Shown: positions 1 through 10,302, numbered from the stretch's first letter. The stretch is DNA of 64,000 bases from Hyphomicrobium sp. (GCF_019753045.1 NZ_JAIELN010000019.1:1-64000), one strand, 5' to 3'. The notes: generated by a model from the letters alone, not told the origin. Numbers and translations: made by a program.

Positions 1-1
1 G

Positions 2-550
2 CGCCTTATTCGCGACGAACAGGCCAGGGGCAAGCTCGTTGCGATGTGCGGCGACGGCACCAATGACGCCCCTGCGTTGGCGCAGGCCGACGTCGGGGTC
101 GCGATGAACACCGGCACCGTCGCCGCGCGTGAGGCCGGCAATATGATCGACCTCGACAGCAACCCGACGAAGCTCATCGAGATCGTGGAGATCGGCAAGC
201 AGCTCTTGATGACTCGCGGCGCCTTGACGACGTTCTCCATTGCAAACGACGTCGCCAAATACTTCGCGATCATTCCCGCGATGTTCCTCGCCTTCTATCC
301 GCAGCTGCAGGCTCTCAACGTCATGAACCTCGGCAGCCCGCAAAGTGCGATCCTGTCGGCGATCATCTTCAACGCGCTGATCATCATCGCCTTGATCCCG
401 CTCGCGCTCAAAGGCGTCGCCTATCGCCCGATCGGCGCGGGCCCGCTGCTTCGCCGGAACTTGCTGATCTATGGCCTTGGCGGCGTCTTGATCCCCTTTG
501 TCGGCATCAAGGCGATCGACATCGCGGTCAACGCTCTGCACCTCGTTTGA
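2..550 (+). CDS. kdpB: Potassium-transporting ATPase ATP-binding subunit KdpB, C-terminal part (5' truncated by window)
   Basis: Open frame from window start; [55 protein letters not shown] is the KdpB hinge region; followed by kdpC-kdpD-kdpE. Confidence 0.95.
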   Translation, partial: RLIRDEQARGKLVAMCGDGTNDAPALAQADVGVAMNTGTVAAREAGNMIDLDSNPTKLIEIVEIGKQLLMTRGALTTFSIANDVAKYFAIIPAMFLAFYPQLQALNVMNLGSPQSAILSAIIFNALIIIALIPLALKGVAYRPIGAGPLLRRNLLIYGLGGVLIPFVGIKAIDIAVNALHLV

Positions 551-562
551 TAGGGAACTCCA

Positions 563-1168
563 ATGTTCAAACTCTTACGCCCCGCGTTCGTATTGCTGGT
601 CTCTCTGACGGTCATCACGGGCCTCATCTATCCACTCGCGATGACTGGGCTTGCGGGCGCACTCTTTCCAAAACAGGCGCAGGGCAGCCTGATCGTGCGC
701 GACGGAAAAATCATCGGCTCGGAACTGATCGGGCAATCCTTTACGAGCGACCGCTATTTCCGCGGCCGGCTGTCGGCGACCACCGGCACCGATCCGTCTG
801 ACCCCAGCAAGACCGTGCCGCAGCCGTACAATGCCGCGAACTCGATGGGCTCGAACCTAGGCCCGACGAACAAGGCGTTGATCGATCGCGTCAAGGGCGA
901 CGTTGAAAAGCTCAGGGCGGAGAACCCTTCCACGCCCGTTCCGCTGGACCTCGTGACGACCACCGCCAGCGGGCTCGATCCGGACATATCGCCCGCCGCC
1001 GCATACTTCCAGGTGCCGCGTGTCGCCAAAGCCCGCAATCTGCCGGAGGCCGATGTTAAGCAACTGGTCGAGAGCCATATCGAAAGCCGTCTTTTTGGTT
1101 TAATCGGTGAACCCCATATCAATGTTCTAGCGCTAAACCTCGATCTGGATCGCGTGGCGGCGCGATGA
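563..1168 (+). CDS. kdpC: K+-transporting ATPase subunit C
   Basis: N-terminal TM, then QSFTSDRYFRGRLSATTG..., SGLDPDISPAAA, KdpC family; follows kdpB. Confidence 0.95.
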   Translation: MFKLLRPAFVLLVSLTVITGLIYPLAMTGLAGALFPKQAQGSLIVRDGKIIGSELIGQSFTSDRYFRGRLSATTGTDPSDPSKTVPQPYNAANSMGSNLGPTNKALIDRVKGDVEKLRAENPSTPVPLDLVTTTASGLDPDISPAAAYFQVPRVAKARNLPEADVKQLVESHIESRLFGLIGEPHINVLALNLDLDRVAAR

Positions 1169-1205
1169 AGGTGGAGCGGCGGCAGTCGCTCTCGGGATAG
1201 CCTCG

Positions 1206-3929
1206 ATGGCAGAAGATACCTACGCGCAGCACAAACGGCCATCACCAGACGCGCTTCTCGAGATTTCGCGACGAGAAGCGCGCGGCCGGGGCCGGCTCAA
1301 AATCTTTCTTGGCGCCGCGCCAGGCGTCGGAAAGACCTATGAGATGCTGCGCACGGCTCGCGCGAAGCTCAAGGAGGGCGCTGATGTCGTCGTCGGCGTC
1401 GTCGAGACGCACGGCCGCAAGGAGACGAAGGCGCTCCTGCGCGGCATGACTGTCATCCCTCCCAGAAAGGTAGAATACAAAGGCAAGGAACTCGACGAGC
1501 TCGATCTCGATGCCCTCATTGCGCGCCGCCCGCAAATCGCGCTGGTCGATGAGCTCGCTCATACCAATGCGCCGTCGAGCCGCCACCCGAAGCGGTATCT
1601 CGATGTCGAGGAATTGCTGGATCAGGGCATCGACGTCTACACGACAATCAATATTCAACATATTGACAGTCTCAACGAAGTCGTCGCGCAGATAACGGGC
1701 GTCCGCGTGCGCGAGACCGTTCCCGATTCCATTCTCGCCCGTGCCGACGACGTCGAGCTCGTCGACATCACGCCTGAGGATCTGATCCAGCGACTGAAGG
1801 AAGGGAAAGTTTATATTCCCGAGCAAGCGCAGCTCGCGCTCGAGAATTTCTTCTCGCCCGTCAACCTCACGGCGCTTCGCGAGCTCGCCTTGCGGCAAAC
1901 CGCTGAACGCGTCGATGAGCAGCTTGTCACGCAGCTGCGCGCTAAAGCGATGCTCGGGCCGTGGGCCGCGTGCGAACGCGTGCTCGTTTGTATCAGCGAC
2001 GATCCGCGCTCGGCGGGGCTCGTGCGGTACGCGAAACGGGCTGCCGATCGCCTGCACGCACCGTGGACCGCGTTGACGGTCGAAACGCGCCGGAGCATCC
2101 GCCTTTCCGATGAGGAGCGAAACCGTGTCGCCGAAGCGCTCCGGCTCGCCGAGCAGCTCGGCGCTGAAACTCTCACTATTCCTGGAAGCTCGCGGAAGAT
2201 CGCCGACGATATTATGGCCTACGCGCGAGCACATAATGTCACTCAAATCATAATCGGCAAATCCGAGAGGCCGCGCTGGTTCGAAATTCTGCACGGCTCC
2301 GTCGTGCACGATCTCGTCAGGCAATCGGCCGATACCAGCGTGCACGTCATTTCGGGCGAGCAACTTCCCAACGGCGCGCAGCCCAGACCGGTCGTCCGCG
2401 CCGCTCCCGAGAAACCCTCCAACAATCTCCTTGCCTACACGTTTGCCGTAGCGGCCATGGCGACGTCACTCGGATTGTCGTGGCTGATCCGGCCGTGGAT
2501 CGGCGTCGAAAGCGTCGACCTCATTTTTCTGACAGGCATTATCGCCGTCGCTGTTCGTCACGGCCTGTTGCCCTCGCTCGTCGCCAGTGTCTTGGGATCG
2601 CTCACGTACAATTTCTTCTTCCTTCCGCCGCTCTACACGTTCACCATTTCGGACCCGAAGAACGTTGCAGCGTTCGTATCGTTCGCGGTCGTCGCAATCG
2701 TCGTATCGAACATCGCGGCCCAGACGCGCAGTCAGGCAGTCATTGCCGTCAATCGCGCCAGCACCACGGAATCGCTTTACGGCTTCAGCCGGAAGCTCGC
2801 CGCAACGGCCACGCTTGACGATGTGCTTTGGGCGACCGCCTTCCAGATCGCGTCGATGCTGAAAGTTCGCGTGGTGCTGTTGCTGCCGGACAATGGTTCC
2901 ATCGCGGTCAAAGCAGGTTATCCGCCGGAGGATACCCTCGACGCGTCTGATTTGGCGGCAGCCACGTGGGCATGGATGAATGATCGTCCCGCTGGGCGCG
3001 GAGCGGATACGCTGCCCGGCTCCCAGCGCCTCTTTCTGCCGTTGCACACGGCGCGTGGCGTCGTCGGCGTCGTCGGCATCGATAGCGACAATCCGGGCCC
3101 GTTGCTGACGCCCGATCAGCGGCGTCTGTTCGATGCCCTGATCAACCAGGGAGCGCTTGCGATTGAGCGCGTACGGCTGGTCGAGGACATCGAGCAAGCG
3201 AAGCGCACCGCGGAAACCGAGCGGCTTCGGGCGGCGCTGCTGACTTCGCTATCGCACGATCTCAAGACACCCCTCGCCGCAATCCTCGGCGCGGCAAGTA
3301 CATTACGCGACGTATCGGACAAGCTTGATGAGGCCTCGCGGGATGAGCTTCTCTCGACAGTCATAGATGAATCCGAGCGTCTCAATCGCTTTATCGCCAA
3401 TCTCCTGGACATGACCAAGCTCGAGGCGGGCGCCGTCGCGCCGAAGGCTGAGGTGCACGACGTCAGCGAGATCGTCGATGCGGCACTCAAGAGAGCGAAA
3501 AAGATTCTAGCCCATCATAATGTGCGTTACACGCCTGCCACGGACAATCCGCAAGTGAGAGCCGACTCGGTCCTTCTGGAGCAGGTGCTTTTCAACTTAT
3601 TGGACAACGCCGCCAAATACGCGCCGGAGGGCACCGCTATACAAATCGACGCCTGGCAAGACTACGACCGGATTACTTTGCAGGTATCGGATGAGGGCCC
3701 GGGAATTCCACCGGAAGACCTTGAGCGCATCTTCGATAAGTTCTATCGGTCCTACAAAGGTGATCGCGTGCGCGCCGGAACGGGGCTCGGGCTTCCCATT
3801 TCGCGCGGGTTCGTCGAGATCATGGGCGGCACGATAAGGGCCGCAAACCTGCTCGATCGCAGCGGCGCCGTGTTCACGATTTCCCTGCCGGCGGGCTTCG
3901 AGAGCGAAACGTTGGATCACGCTGCATGA
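1206..3929 (+). CDS. kdpD: Osmosensitive K+ channel sensor histidine kinase KdpD
   Basis: Walker A FLGAAPGVGKTYEML, KdpD N-terminal domain, USP-like domain, 4 TM, HisKA (SLSHDLKTPLAAILG) and HATPase. Confidence 0.96.
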   Translation: MAEDTYAQHKRPSPDALLEISRREARGRGRLKIFLGAAPGVGKTYEMLRTARAKLKEGADVVVGVVETHGRKETKALLRGMTVIPPRKVEYKGKELDELDLDALIARRPQIALVDELAHTNAPSSRHPKRYLDVEELLDQGIDVYTTINIQHIDSLNEVVAQITGVRVRETVPDSILARADDVELVDITPEDLIQRLKEGKVYIPEQAQLALENFFSPVNLTALRELALRQTAERVDEQLVTQLRAKAMLGPWAACERVLVCISDDPRSAGLVRYAKRAADRLHAPWTALTVETRRSIRLSDEERNRVAEALRLAEQLGAETLTIPGSSRKIADDIMAYARAHNVTQIIIGKSERPRWFEILHGSVVHDLVRQSADTSVHVISGEQLPNGAQPRPVVRAAPEKPSNNLLAYTFAVAAMATSLGLSWLIRPWIGVESVDLIFLTGIIAVAVRHGLLPSLVASVLGSLTYNFFFLPPLYTFTISDPKNVAAFVSFAVVAIVVSNIAAQTRSQAVIAVNRASTTESLYGFSRKLAATATLDDVLWATAFQIASMLKVRVVLLLPDNGSIAVKAGYPPEDTLDASDLAAATWAWMNDRPAGRGADTLPGSQRLFLPLHTARGVVGVVGIDSDNPGPLLTPDQRRLFDALINQGALAIERVRLVEDIEQAKRTAETERLRAALLTSLSHDLKTPLAAILGAASTLRDVSDKLDEASRDELLSTVIDESERLNRFIANLLDMTKLEAGAVAPKAEVHDVSEIVDAALKRAKKILAHHNVRYTPATDNPQVRADSVLLEQVLFNLLDNAAKYAPEGTAIQIDAWQDYDRITLQVSDEGPGIPPEDLERIFDKFYRSYKGDRVRAGTGLGLPISRGFVEIMGGTIRAANLLDRSGAVFTISLPAGFESETLDHAA

Positions 3930-4618
3930 GCGCGCCTCTCAACGTTCTGGTCATAGACGACGAGCCGCCCATTCGTAAGCTGTTGCGCATGGGTCTTGCG
4001 ACACAGGGCTATCAAGTGACGGATGCGCCCAACGCCCGAGCCGCGTTGGAACTTATCGATACGAAGCCGGATCTCATCATCCTGGATCTTGGCCTTCCCG
4101 ATATGCAGGGTCTCGATCTCCTCAGCGCCATTCGCGCGAAGAATGAATCCGTTCCCATCGTGGTGCTCTCGAGCCGGGCTGACGAAGGCGCCAAAGTTCA
4201 TGCTCTCGATCTCGGCGCTGACGATTACGTTACGAAGCCTTTCGGCATAAATGAGCTTCTGGCCCGCATCCGCGCGGCGCTACGCCACCAGTTGCAAAGC
4301 CATGGCGAGCGTCCCATTTTTCGTGTCGGAGATCTGACCGTCGATCTCGTCCGGCGCATCGTTAAAGTCGGCGACCGGGAAATTAAGCTTTCTCCCAAGG
4401 AATACGATCTGCTGCGGCTGTTCGTTCAGCACGCTGGAAAGGTTCTCACACATAACTTTTTACTTCGGGAACTCTGGGGCCCGTCGGCGGATTCACAGTA
4501 CGTGCGTGTCTATGTCCGTCAACTCCGGCAAAAAATCGAAACGCATCCGGAAAGCCCTGAATACATTCTGACCGAAACAGGCGTCGGCTATCGCCTGCGA
4601 ATTCCCGACGAATTATAG
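3926..4618 (+). CDS. kdpE: KDP operon response regulator KdpE (OmpR family)
   Basis: Receiver domain plus winged helix; ATGA overlap with kdpD. Confidence 0.95.
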   Translation: MSAPLNVLVIDDEPPIRKLLRMGLATQGYQVTDAPNARAALELIDTKPDLIILDLGLPDMQGLDLLSAIRAKNESVPIVVLSSRADEGAKVHALDLGADDYVTKPFGINELLARIRAALRHQLQSHGERPIFRVGDLTVDLVRRIVKVGDREIKLSPKEYDLLRLFVQHAGKVLTHNFLLRELWGPSADSQYVRVYVRQLRQKIETHPESPEYILTETGVGYRLRIPDEL

Positions 4619-4629
4619 AGCGACCCTAA

Positions 4630-5094
4630 ATGCCAACCAGCATCAGCAGCTTTCTCTCGCCCAGTGACGTCTTCCTCGATGTCAGCGAGCCGGATAAAAT
4701 CTCTCTGCTCAGAGATCTCGCGCGGCGCGCGGCGCCGTCCATCGGCTTGAGCAGCGACGTCATCGTCACTGAGCTCATGAAACGAGAACAGCTCGGATCG
4801 ACGGGCATGGGCGGCGGCGTTGCAATTCCGCATGCTCGCTATATTGGGCTCAAAAAGCCGTTCGGGCTCGTTGCACGCCTTAAGCCTCCGGTGGATTTTG
4901 AAGCGATCGACAACATGCCGGTCGATCTCGTTTTTCTTCTGCTCGTGCCGTCTGCTGCCGAAGGCGAACACCTCAACATGCTCGCCGCGGTGTCGCGGCG
5001 GATGCGCAGCCGTGAGGTCACGCAGAAGCTGCGCACTCTTCAGGGCAAGGATATCTTCTACAAACTGCTTACGGCCGAGCCTGAGAAACATTGA
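4630..5094 (+). CDS. PTS EIIA-Ntr-like nitrogen regulatory protein (PtsN family)
   Basis: EIIA fold; conserved GGGVAIPHAR phospho-acceptor His motif; 11 nt downstream of kdpE. Confidence 0.85.
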   Translation: MPTSISSFLSPSDVFLDVSEPDKISLLRDLARRAAPSIGLSSDVIVTELMKREQLGSTGMGGGVAIPHARYIGLKKPFGLVARLKPPVDFEAIDNMPVDLVFLLLVPSAAEGEHLNMLAAVSRRMRSREVTQKLRTLQGKDIFYKLLTAEPEKH

Positions 5095-5119
5095 TCGCGC
5101 CGATCGGCGACCGATCTTG

Positions 5120-6652
5120 CTACGACATGATCGCTTCGATCAGGCGCGGTCCCTTTTGAGCGAGGGCTTTTTCCAGTTCGCGCGCCAGCGCTTCTGAACT
5201 ATCGACTGCGACGGACGGCACGCCGAAACCTTCTCCGATCCTGACCCAATCGAGATAGGGACGATCCAGCCCCGTCATCGAGCGGGCGACGGGCCCGGGC
5301 GCCGTTACTCCTGCCCGCTGAAACTCCACGTTCAAAATGTTGTAGCTGCGGTTGGAGCCGATGATCGTGACGACATCCAAGTTCTCGCGCGCCTGCGTCC
5401 AGAACGCCTGCACGGAATAAGCGCCGCATCCATCGGATTCGAAATTGATGACCTTGCGGTCCGGACATGCGATGGCAGCACCTGTTGCCGCGCCTGGACC
5501 TTCGCCGATGGCGCCGCCCGTCAACATCAAATGACTGAAGCGTGGTGCGTTCCTGGATGCTTCGAAATACGGCGTGCCGGCGGTCAACGCCTCGTCCATG
5601 ACGATGCAGTTTTCCGGCTGCAGCAGCCCGATGATTGCGGTAACGGACTGTGCGTCGAGCCCCCCGCGCGGCATCGAGAGGGGCGCGCCAGGCTGACGGC
5701 TGACATCTTGTGAAGCCTGAAGCTCGGCTGCGACTGCCTCCAGCGCTCCGAGAACATCCTCGCCGCGAGCCGCCAGCGTGACGGTCTGTTCTTCGCTGGT
5801 CAAATAACTAGGTTGATCATGATATCCGAAGAAGGTAACGGGGCGGCGCGTGCCAGCGAGCACCACGTTTTCGTAGCGGCGTGTCAGCGCCAGCGCCTGA
5901 TCGGGAAAATATGGGAGCCTCGTCGCTGCGGGTAAATCGCCCCCGCGCTCCATGCGAGCGAAGAACGTATCGCAGAGAAGATCGGCGCCGGTCGCGGCAG
6001 CAATTCTGCCGGCGAGCCGCATGCCGGATTCCGATAAGCCCTCGCCGCCCAACAAGATGGCTGACTTTCCGCGCTTGAGCGCCCGTGTCGCCGCGGTCAT
6101 ATTCGCCGGCGAGTAGCTACCTTTCGATATGGCGCGCCGATGTGGACGATCGTCACCGGCGTCGCCCAGCTGGCAATCGTGGGGAACGATCAGGGTCGCG
6201 ATACCGCCCGCTCGCGCGCGCTCTACCGCTTCGGCCAGATCTGACGCTATCGCCGCCGCACCCACGTTTCGCTTCGTATACGCGCTGACTGTGTGGGCCA
6301 GCCCTTCGATGTCGGATGCCAACAACGGATCGGCCGCGCGATGCCACGTCGCATGTTCGCCGATGACATTCAGGATCGGCGTTCCTGCGCGCCGCGCGTT
6401 GTGCAAATTCGTCAGACCATTAGCAAGGCCGGGTCCCAAATGGAGCAAGCACATCGCCGGCTTGGACAGCATCCGGCCGTAGCCGTCGGCCGCTCCGGTC
6501 GCGACGTTCTCGTGGAGACAAAGGATGCCACGCATCCCGGCAACCTGATCCATCGCGAGAACCAACGGCAACTCCGTCGTGCCCGGATTTGCGAAACAGA
6601 CCTCGATGCCTTCGTTCAAAGCGGTGGTGATGAGTGCCTGCGCACCGTTCAT
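5120..6652 (-). CDS. Thiamine pyrophosphate-binding protein, acetolactate synthase large subunit-like
   Basis: N-terminal FANPGTTELPLVLAMDQ..., LHENVATGAADGYGRM; C-terminal GGAIGEGPGAATGAAIACPDRKVINFESDGCGAYS ThDP motif. Confidence 0.88.
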   Translation of the reverse strand: MNGAQALITTALNEGIEVCFANPGTTELPLVLAMDQVAGMRGILCLHENVATGAADGYGRMLSKPAMCLLHLGPGLANGLTNLHNARRAGTPILNVIGEHATWHRAADPLLASDIEGLAHTVSAYTKRNVGAAAIASDLAEAVERARAGGIATLIVPHDCQLGDAGDDRPHRRAISKGSYSPANMTAATRALKRGKSAILLGGEGLSESGMRLAGRIAAATGADLLCDTFFARMERGGDLPAATRLPYFPDQALALTRRYENVVLAGTRRPVTFFGYHDQPSYLTSEEQTVTLAARGEDVLGALEAVAAELQASQDVSRQPGAPLSMPRGGLDAQSVTAIIGLLQPENCIVMDEALTAGTPYFEASRNAPRFSHLMLTGGAIGEGPGAATGAAIACPDRKVINFESDGCGAYSVQAFWTQARENLDVVTIIGSNRSYNILNVEFQRAGVTAPGPVARSMTGLDRPYLDWVRIGEGFGVPSVAVDSSEALARELEKALAQKGPRLIEAIMS

Positions 6653-6770
6653 GGTCCGGTTCCTTTGGTTCGCCGCCGAGAATCAGGACCCGACTTCAAT
6701 CTCACCACACATGTACGCTGAGAACGCCGATTGTTCGACGCTTCGATTGCTTGTGCTCGCGGGGAAGGGC

Positions 6771-8393
6771 TCAGCTGCGCAGGCCCGGAGCTTCCTGGCC
6801 GGTCCGCTCGACGTATTCGGTGTAGCCGCCGCCGTATTTGTGGATGCCCTCGGGGGTCAGTTCCAGCACCCGATTGGACAGCGCGGCGAGGAAGTGCCGG
6901 TCGTGCGAGACGAACAGCATCGCGCCCTCGTATTGCGACAGCGCGACGATGAGCATTTCCTTGGTCGCCATGTCGAGATGGTTTGTGGGCTCGTCCAGCA
7001 CCAGGAAATTCGGCGGGTCGTAGAGCATCTTCGCCATGACGAGGCGTGCCTTCTCGCCGCCGGAAAGCACACGGCATCTCTTCTCCACGTCGTCACCGGA
7101 GAAGCCGAAACAGCCGGCCAGCGAACGCAGCGAGCCTTGGCCCGCCTGCGGGAACGAATCCTCCAGCGACTGGAATACGGTGCGGTCGCCATGAAGGAGG
7201 TCCATGGCGTGCTGGGCGAAGTAGCCCATCTTCACGCTCCCGCCGATATTGACTGTGCCCGCATCGGGCTCCGTCGAGCCGGCCACGAGCTTTAGAAGCG
7301 TGGACTTGCCGGCGCCGTTGATGCCCATGACGCACCAGCGTTCCTTCCGGCGCACGTGGAAATCCAGCCCTTCATAGATGCTGCGGCTGCCGTAGCTCTT
7401 GTGCACGCCCTTGATGCTGACCACGTCCTCGCCCGAGCGCGGCGCCGGCTGGAACTCGAACATCACCGTCTGGCGGCGCTTCGGCGGCTCGACGCGGTCG
7501 ATCTTCGCCAGCTGTTTGACGCGGCTTTGCACCTGAGCGGCGTGCGAGGCGCGCGCCTTGAAGCGTTCGATGAATCGAATCTCCTTGGCGAGCATCGCCT
7601 GCTGGCGGTCGAACTGTGCCTGCTGTTGCTTCTCCGCGAGCGCGCGCTGCTTTTCGTAGAACTCGTGGTTGCCCGAATACGTCGTCAGCGAGCCGCCGTC
7701 GATTTCGACGATCTTGGTGACGATGCGGTTCATGAACTCGCGATCGTGCGAGGTCATCAACAGGACGCCCTCGTAGCCTTTGAGGAACTCTTCCAGCCAG
7801 ATAAGGCTTTCCAAGTCGAGGTGGTTGCTCGGCTCGTCGAGCAGCATGGCGTCGGGACGCATGAGGAGCACGCGAGCCAGCGCCACGCGCATCTTCCAGC
7901 CGCCCGACAAGGCGCCCACATCGCCGTCCATCATCTCCTGGCTGAAGGAGAGACCCGCGAGCACTTCGCGCGCGCGGCCTTCGAGGGCATAGCCGCCCAG
8001 CTCTTCGAAACGGCCCTGCACCTCGCCGTAGCGCTCGACGATCTCTTCCATCTCGTCGGCCCGGTCGGGATCGGCCATGGCGGCCTCGAGTTCCGCCAGT
8101 TCGGCCGCGACTGCGCTCACCGGGCCAGCGCCGTCCATCACCTCGGACACGGCGCTTTTGCCTGCCATCTCTCCCACATCCTGGCTGAAGTAGCCGATGG
8201 TGATGCCGCGATCTGTCGAGACTTGGCCCTCGTCCGGGTGCTCCTGGCCGATGATCATCCGGAAGAGCGTCGTCTTGCCGGCGCCATTCGGACCCACGAG
8301 GCCGACCTTCTCGCCCCTGTTGAGGGCGGCGGACGCTTCGATGAAGACGATCTGATGACCGTTCTGCTTGCTGATGGAGTCGAGACGAATCAT
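6771..8393 (-). CDS. ABC-F family ATP-binding protein
   Basis: Two ABC domains (VGPNGAGKTTLFRM, GINGAGKSTLLKL; LSGGWKMRVALAR, LSGGEKARLVMAK); start moved to MIRLDSISKQ, where homology begins. Confidence 0.9.
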   Translation of the reverse strand: MIRLDSISKQNGHQIVFIEASAALNRGEKVGLVGPNGAGKTTLFRMIIGQEHPDEGQVSTDRGITIGYFSQDVGEMAGKSAVSEVMDGAGPVSAVAAELAELEAAMADPDRADEMEEIVERYGEVQGRFEELGGYALEGRAREVLAGLSFSQEMMDGDVGALSGGWKMRVALARVLLMRPDAMLLDEPSNHLDLESLIWLEEFLKGYEGVLLMTSHDREFMNRIVTKIVEIDGGSLTTYSGNHEFYEKQRALAEKQQQAQFDRQQAMLAKEIRFIERFKARASHAAQVQSRVKQLAKIDRVEPPKRRQTVMFEFQPAPRSGEDVVSIKGVHKSYGSRSIYEGLDFHVRRKERWCVMGINGAGKSTLLKLVAGSTEPDAGTVNIGGSVKMGYFAQHAMDLLHGDRTVFQSLEDSFPQAGQGSLRSLAGCFGFSGDDVEKRCRVLSGGEKARLVMAKMLYDPPNFLVLDEPTNHLDMATKEMLIVALSQYEGAMLFVSHDRHFLAALSNRVLELTPEGIHKYGGGYTEYVERTGQEAPGLRS

Positions 8394-8770
8394 ATGCGCG
8401 CTTTGTTTGGCGCTGGCTGCGACAGCACATGCTGCCGAGTCACCGTGCGCACAGGACAAACGGTTGTCGGCACCATTAGGCCATGCGTCCAGCCCACGGA
8501 AGAGCCTTCCGGGCGGCCGCGACATTCGTTCTCAAATGGTGGGGTTGGGGAAACGCGTTGCGCTCTGCGTTCCTGGCGTTCGCCAGTTCTCAGACCCGTC
8601 TTTCAGATTGGGGTTAGGTTTCCTGCCGGAATTTCTCGCGGGGTAGGACGCCGCACCGGCCGGAGGCTAAAAAAGCCTCCGAGTTCGGTGCCGACCGATT
8701 CCAAGCCTCTTTTTTTCAGGCGGCCAATTTGACCTGAGCTTCAGGACACCCGAATGCTCGGCCGGGCTAT

Positions 8771-8881
8771 CTATCTTCGCGCGTGGCTGTTCCAGCTCCA
8801 GGAGTTGTAAGCCAGGGCGATCCCGAATCCGACAAACGCCACAAGGCACATCCCAAGATAGTATTTTTCAAATGCCGTCAT
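8771..8881 (-). CDS. 36-aa predicted single-TM miniprotein MTAFEKYYLGMCLVAFVGFGIALAYNSWSWNSHARR (not in ORF track)
   Basis: ATG preceded by GGGAGG SD with 5-nt spacing; hydrophobic helix LGMCLVAFVGFGIALAY; FNR/FixK-type promoter 55 nt upstream. Confidence 0.72.
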   Translation of the reverse strand: MTAFEKYYLGMCLVAFVGFGIALAYNSWSWNSHARR

Positions 8882-8908
8882 TATCGCCTCCCTCAGAAGA
8901 TTGAGGCG

Positions 8909-8949
8909 AGTTTAGAGCGGTGCCCGATTGATGAATTGATGTACGTCAA
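8909..8949 (-). promoter_or_regulatory. Candidate FNR/FixK class II promoter for the 36-aa miniprotein
   Basis: Minus strand TTGAC-GTAC-ATCAA (8936-8949), then 21 nt, then TAAACT (8909-8914); spacing fits a box centred near -41.5. Confidence 0.65.
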
Positions 8950-8979
8950 TTGCGCCGCTGACAGCTGTCGATCGCTCTC

Positions 8980-10290
8980 TTACGCCAACTCGGGCTGAGG
9001 TTCGAGCTTAGCCCTTGGCTTGAGAGAAATGACGAGCAATGCGGCGACGATGCACATAAAGCCAGCCACGTAGAGCGCCGGAAGATACGTGCCGAAGATG
9101 GTGCGCGTCGCCCCCGCGCCGAACGCTGCGGTTGCTGCCCCGAGCTGGTGCCCGGCGAAGATCCAGCCGAACGTCAAAGTGGCTCGCTCTGGTCCAAAGC
9201 GTTCAGCCGTCAGCTTCACGGTTGGCGGCACCGTCGCCACCCAATCGAGGCCGTAGAAGAGGCCGAAGATCGACAGGCCAAGCACTGTGAACTCGCTGAA
9301 GGGCAAGTAAAGGAGCGACAGCCCGCGCAACCCGTAAAACCAGCAAAGCAGCCAGCGATTGTCGTAACGATCCGATAGCCAGCCCGCAAAGATCGTACCC
9401 ATGAAATCCAAGACGCCGATCATGGCGAGCATGCTCGCTGCGCCGACCGGCGCGATCCCGAAATCTCCGCACAGCGATATCCAATGCGTTTGGATGAGCC
9501 CGTTGGTGCTGAGGCCGCAGACGAAGAAGGTCAGGAACAGAACCCAGAAGGTCGGCGTACTCGACGCTTCGCGAAGAGCCATGAGAGGAGACGACAAGAG
9601 CGATAGGAGACGGTGATCACGTTTCGGCGGCTCGACGATTTCCTTTTCGCCAAATGGCGCCAAGCCGACACTGGAGGGGTAGTCGCGCATAAAGAGCAGG
9701 ACGGCAACAAGGGCCAGAAGCAGGACCGCCACAACGACGAGAAGAGCGGCGCGCCATCCGATGCGCTGCGTCAGCTCGGCCAGGAGAGGCAGGAAGACCA
9801 GCTGGCCGGTGGCGGTGCTCGCCGTCATCATGCCGACGACGAGGCCGCGGCGTCGTGAGAACCAGCGGGTCGCGACTGTCGCACCGAGGACGAGCGCCGT
9901 CATGCCCGTGCCTATTCCTACGAGGATGCCCCAGAAGACGACGAGCTGCCACACAGAGATCATCGCCAAAGATCCGAGCAGTCCAGTGGAAATCAGCGAC
10001 AGCGCGGCGATGACGACATTGCGAACGCCGAAGCGGTTCATCAGCGCGGCTGCAAACGGGCCCATCAAACCGAACAGCACCAAGCGAACAGCGAGTGCGA
10101 ATGAGATATCGGCATTCTGCCAGCCGAAATCGCGTTGGAGCGGCTCCAGCATGACGCCGGGAGACCCGAGCGCTCCGGCAGTTGCAAGCATCGTCAGGAA
10201 CGTCGTTCCGGCGACGACCCATCCATAGTGGATGTTCTTCGTGTCGAGCCATGATGCAAGCCGAGCAGAGATCATCGCAATTCCTGACAT
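8980..10290 (-). CDS. MFS transporter
   Basis: About 12 TM segments, MFS loop patterns; downstream of MarR gene. Confidence 0.9.
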   Translation of the reverse strand: MSGIAMISARLASWLDTKNIHYGWVVAGTTFLTMLATAGALGSPGVMLEPLQRDFGWQNADISFALAVRLVLFGLMGPFAAALMNRFGVRNVVIAALSLISTGLLGSLAMISVWQLVVFWGILVGIGTGMTALVLGATVATRWFSRRRGLVVGMMTASTATGQLVFLPLLAELTQRIGWRAALLVVVAVLLLALVAVLLFMRDYPSSVGLAPFGEKEIVEPPKRDHRLLSLLSSPLMALREASSTPTFWVLFLTFFVCGLSTNGLIQTHWISLCGDFGIAPVGAASMLAMIGVLDFMGTIFAGWLSDRYDNRWLLCWFYGLRGLSLLYLPFSEFTVLGLSIFGLFYGLDWVATVPPTVKLTAERFGPERATLTFGWIFAGHQLGAATAAFGAGATRTIFGTYLPALYVAGFMCIVAALLVISLKPRAKLEPQPELA

Positions 10291-10302
10291 ACGGTGAAAG
10301 AC

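Noticed and set aside
8394-8525. 44-codon N-terminal extension of the ABC-F ORF
   Set aside because: Homology starts at MIRLDSISKQ (8393); the extension has no family-like sequence.
7356-8732. 458-aa plus-strand ORF
   Set aside because: Antisense shadow of the ABC-F gene; no domain signature.
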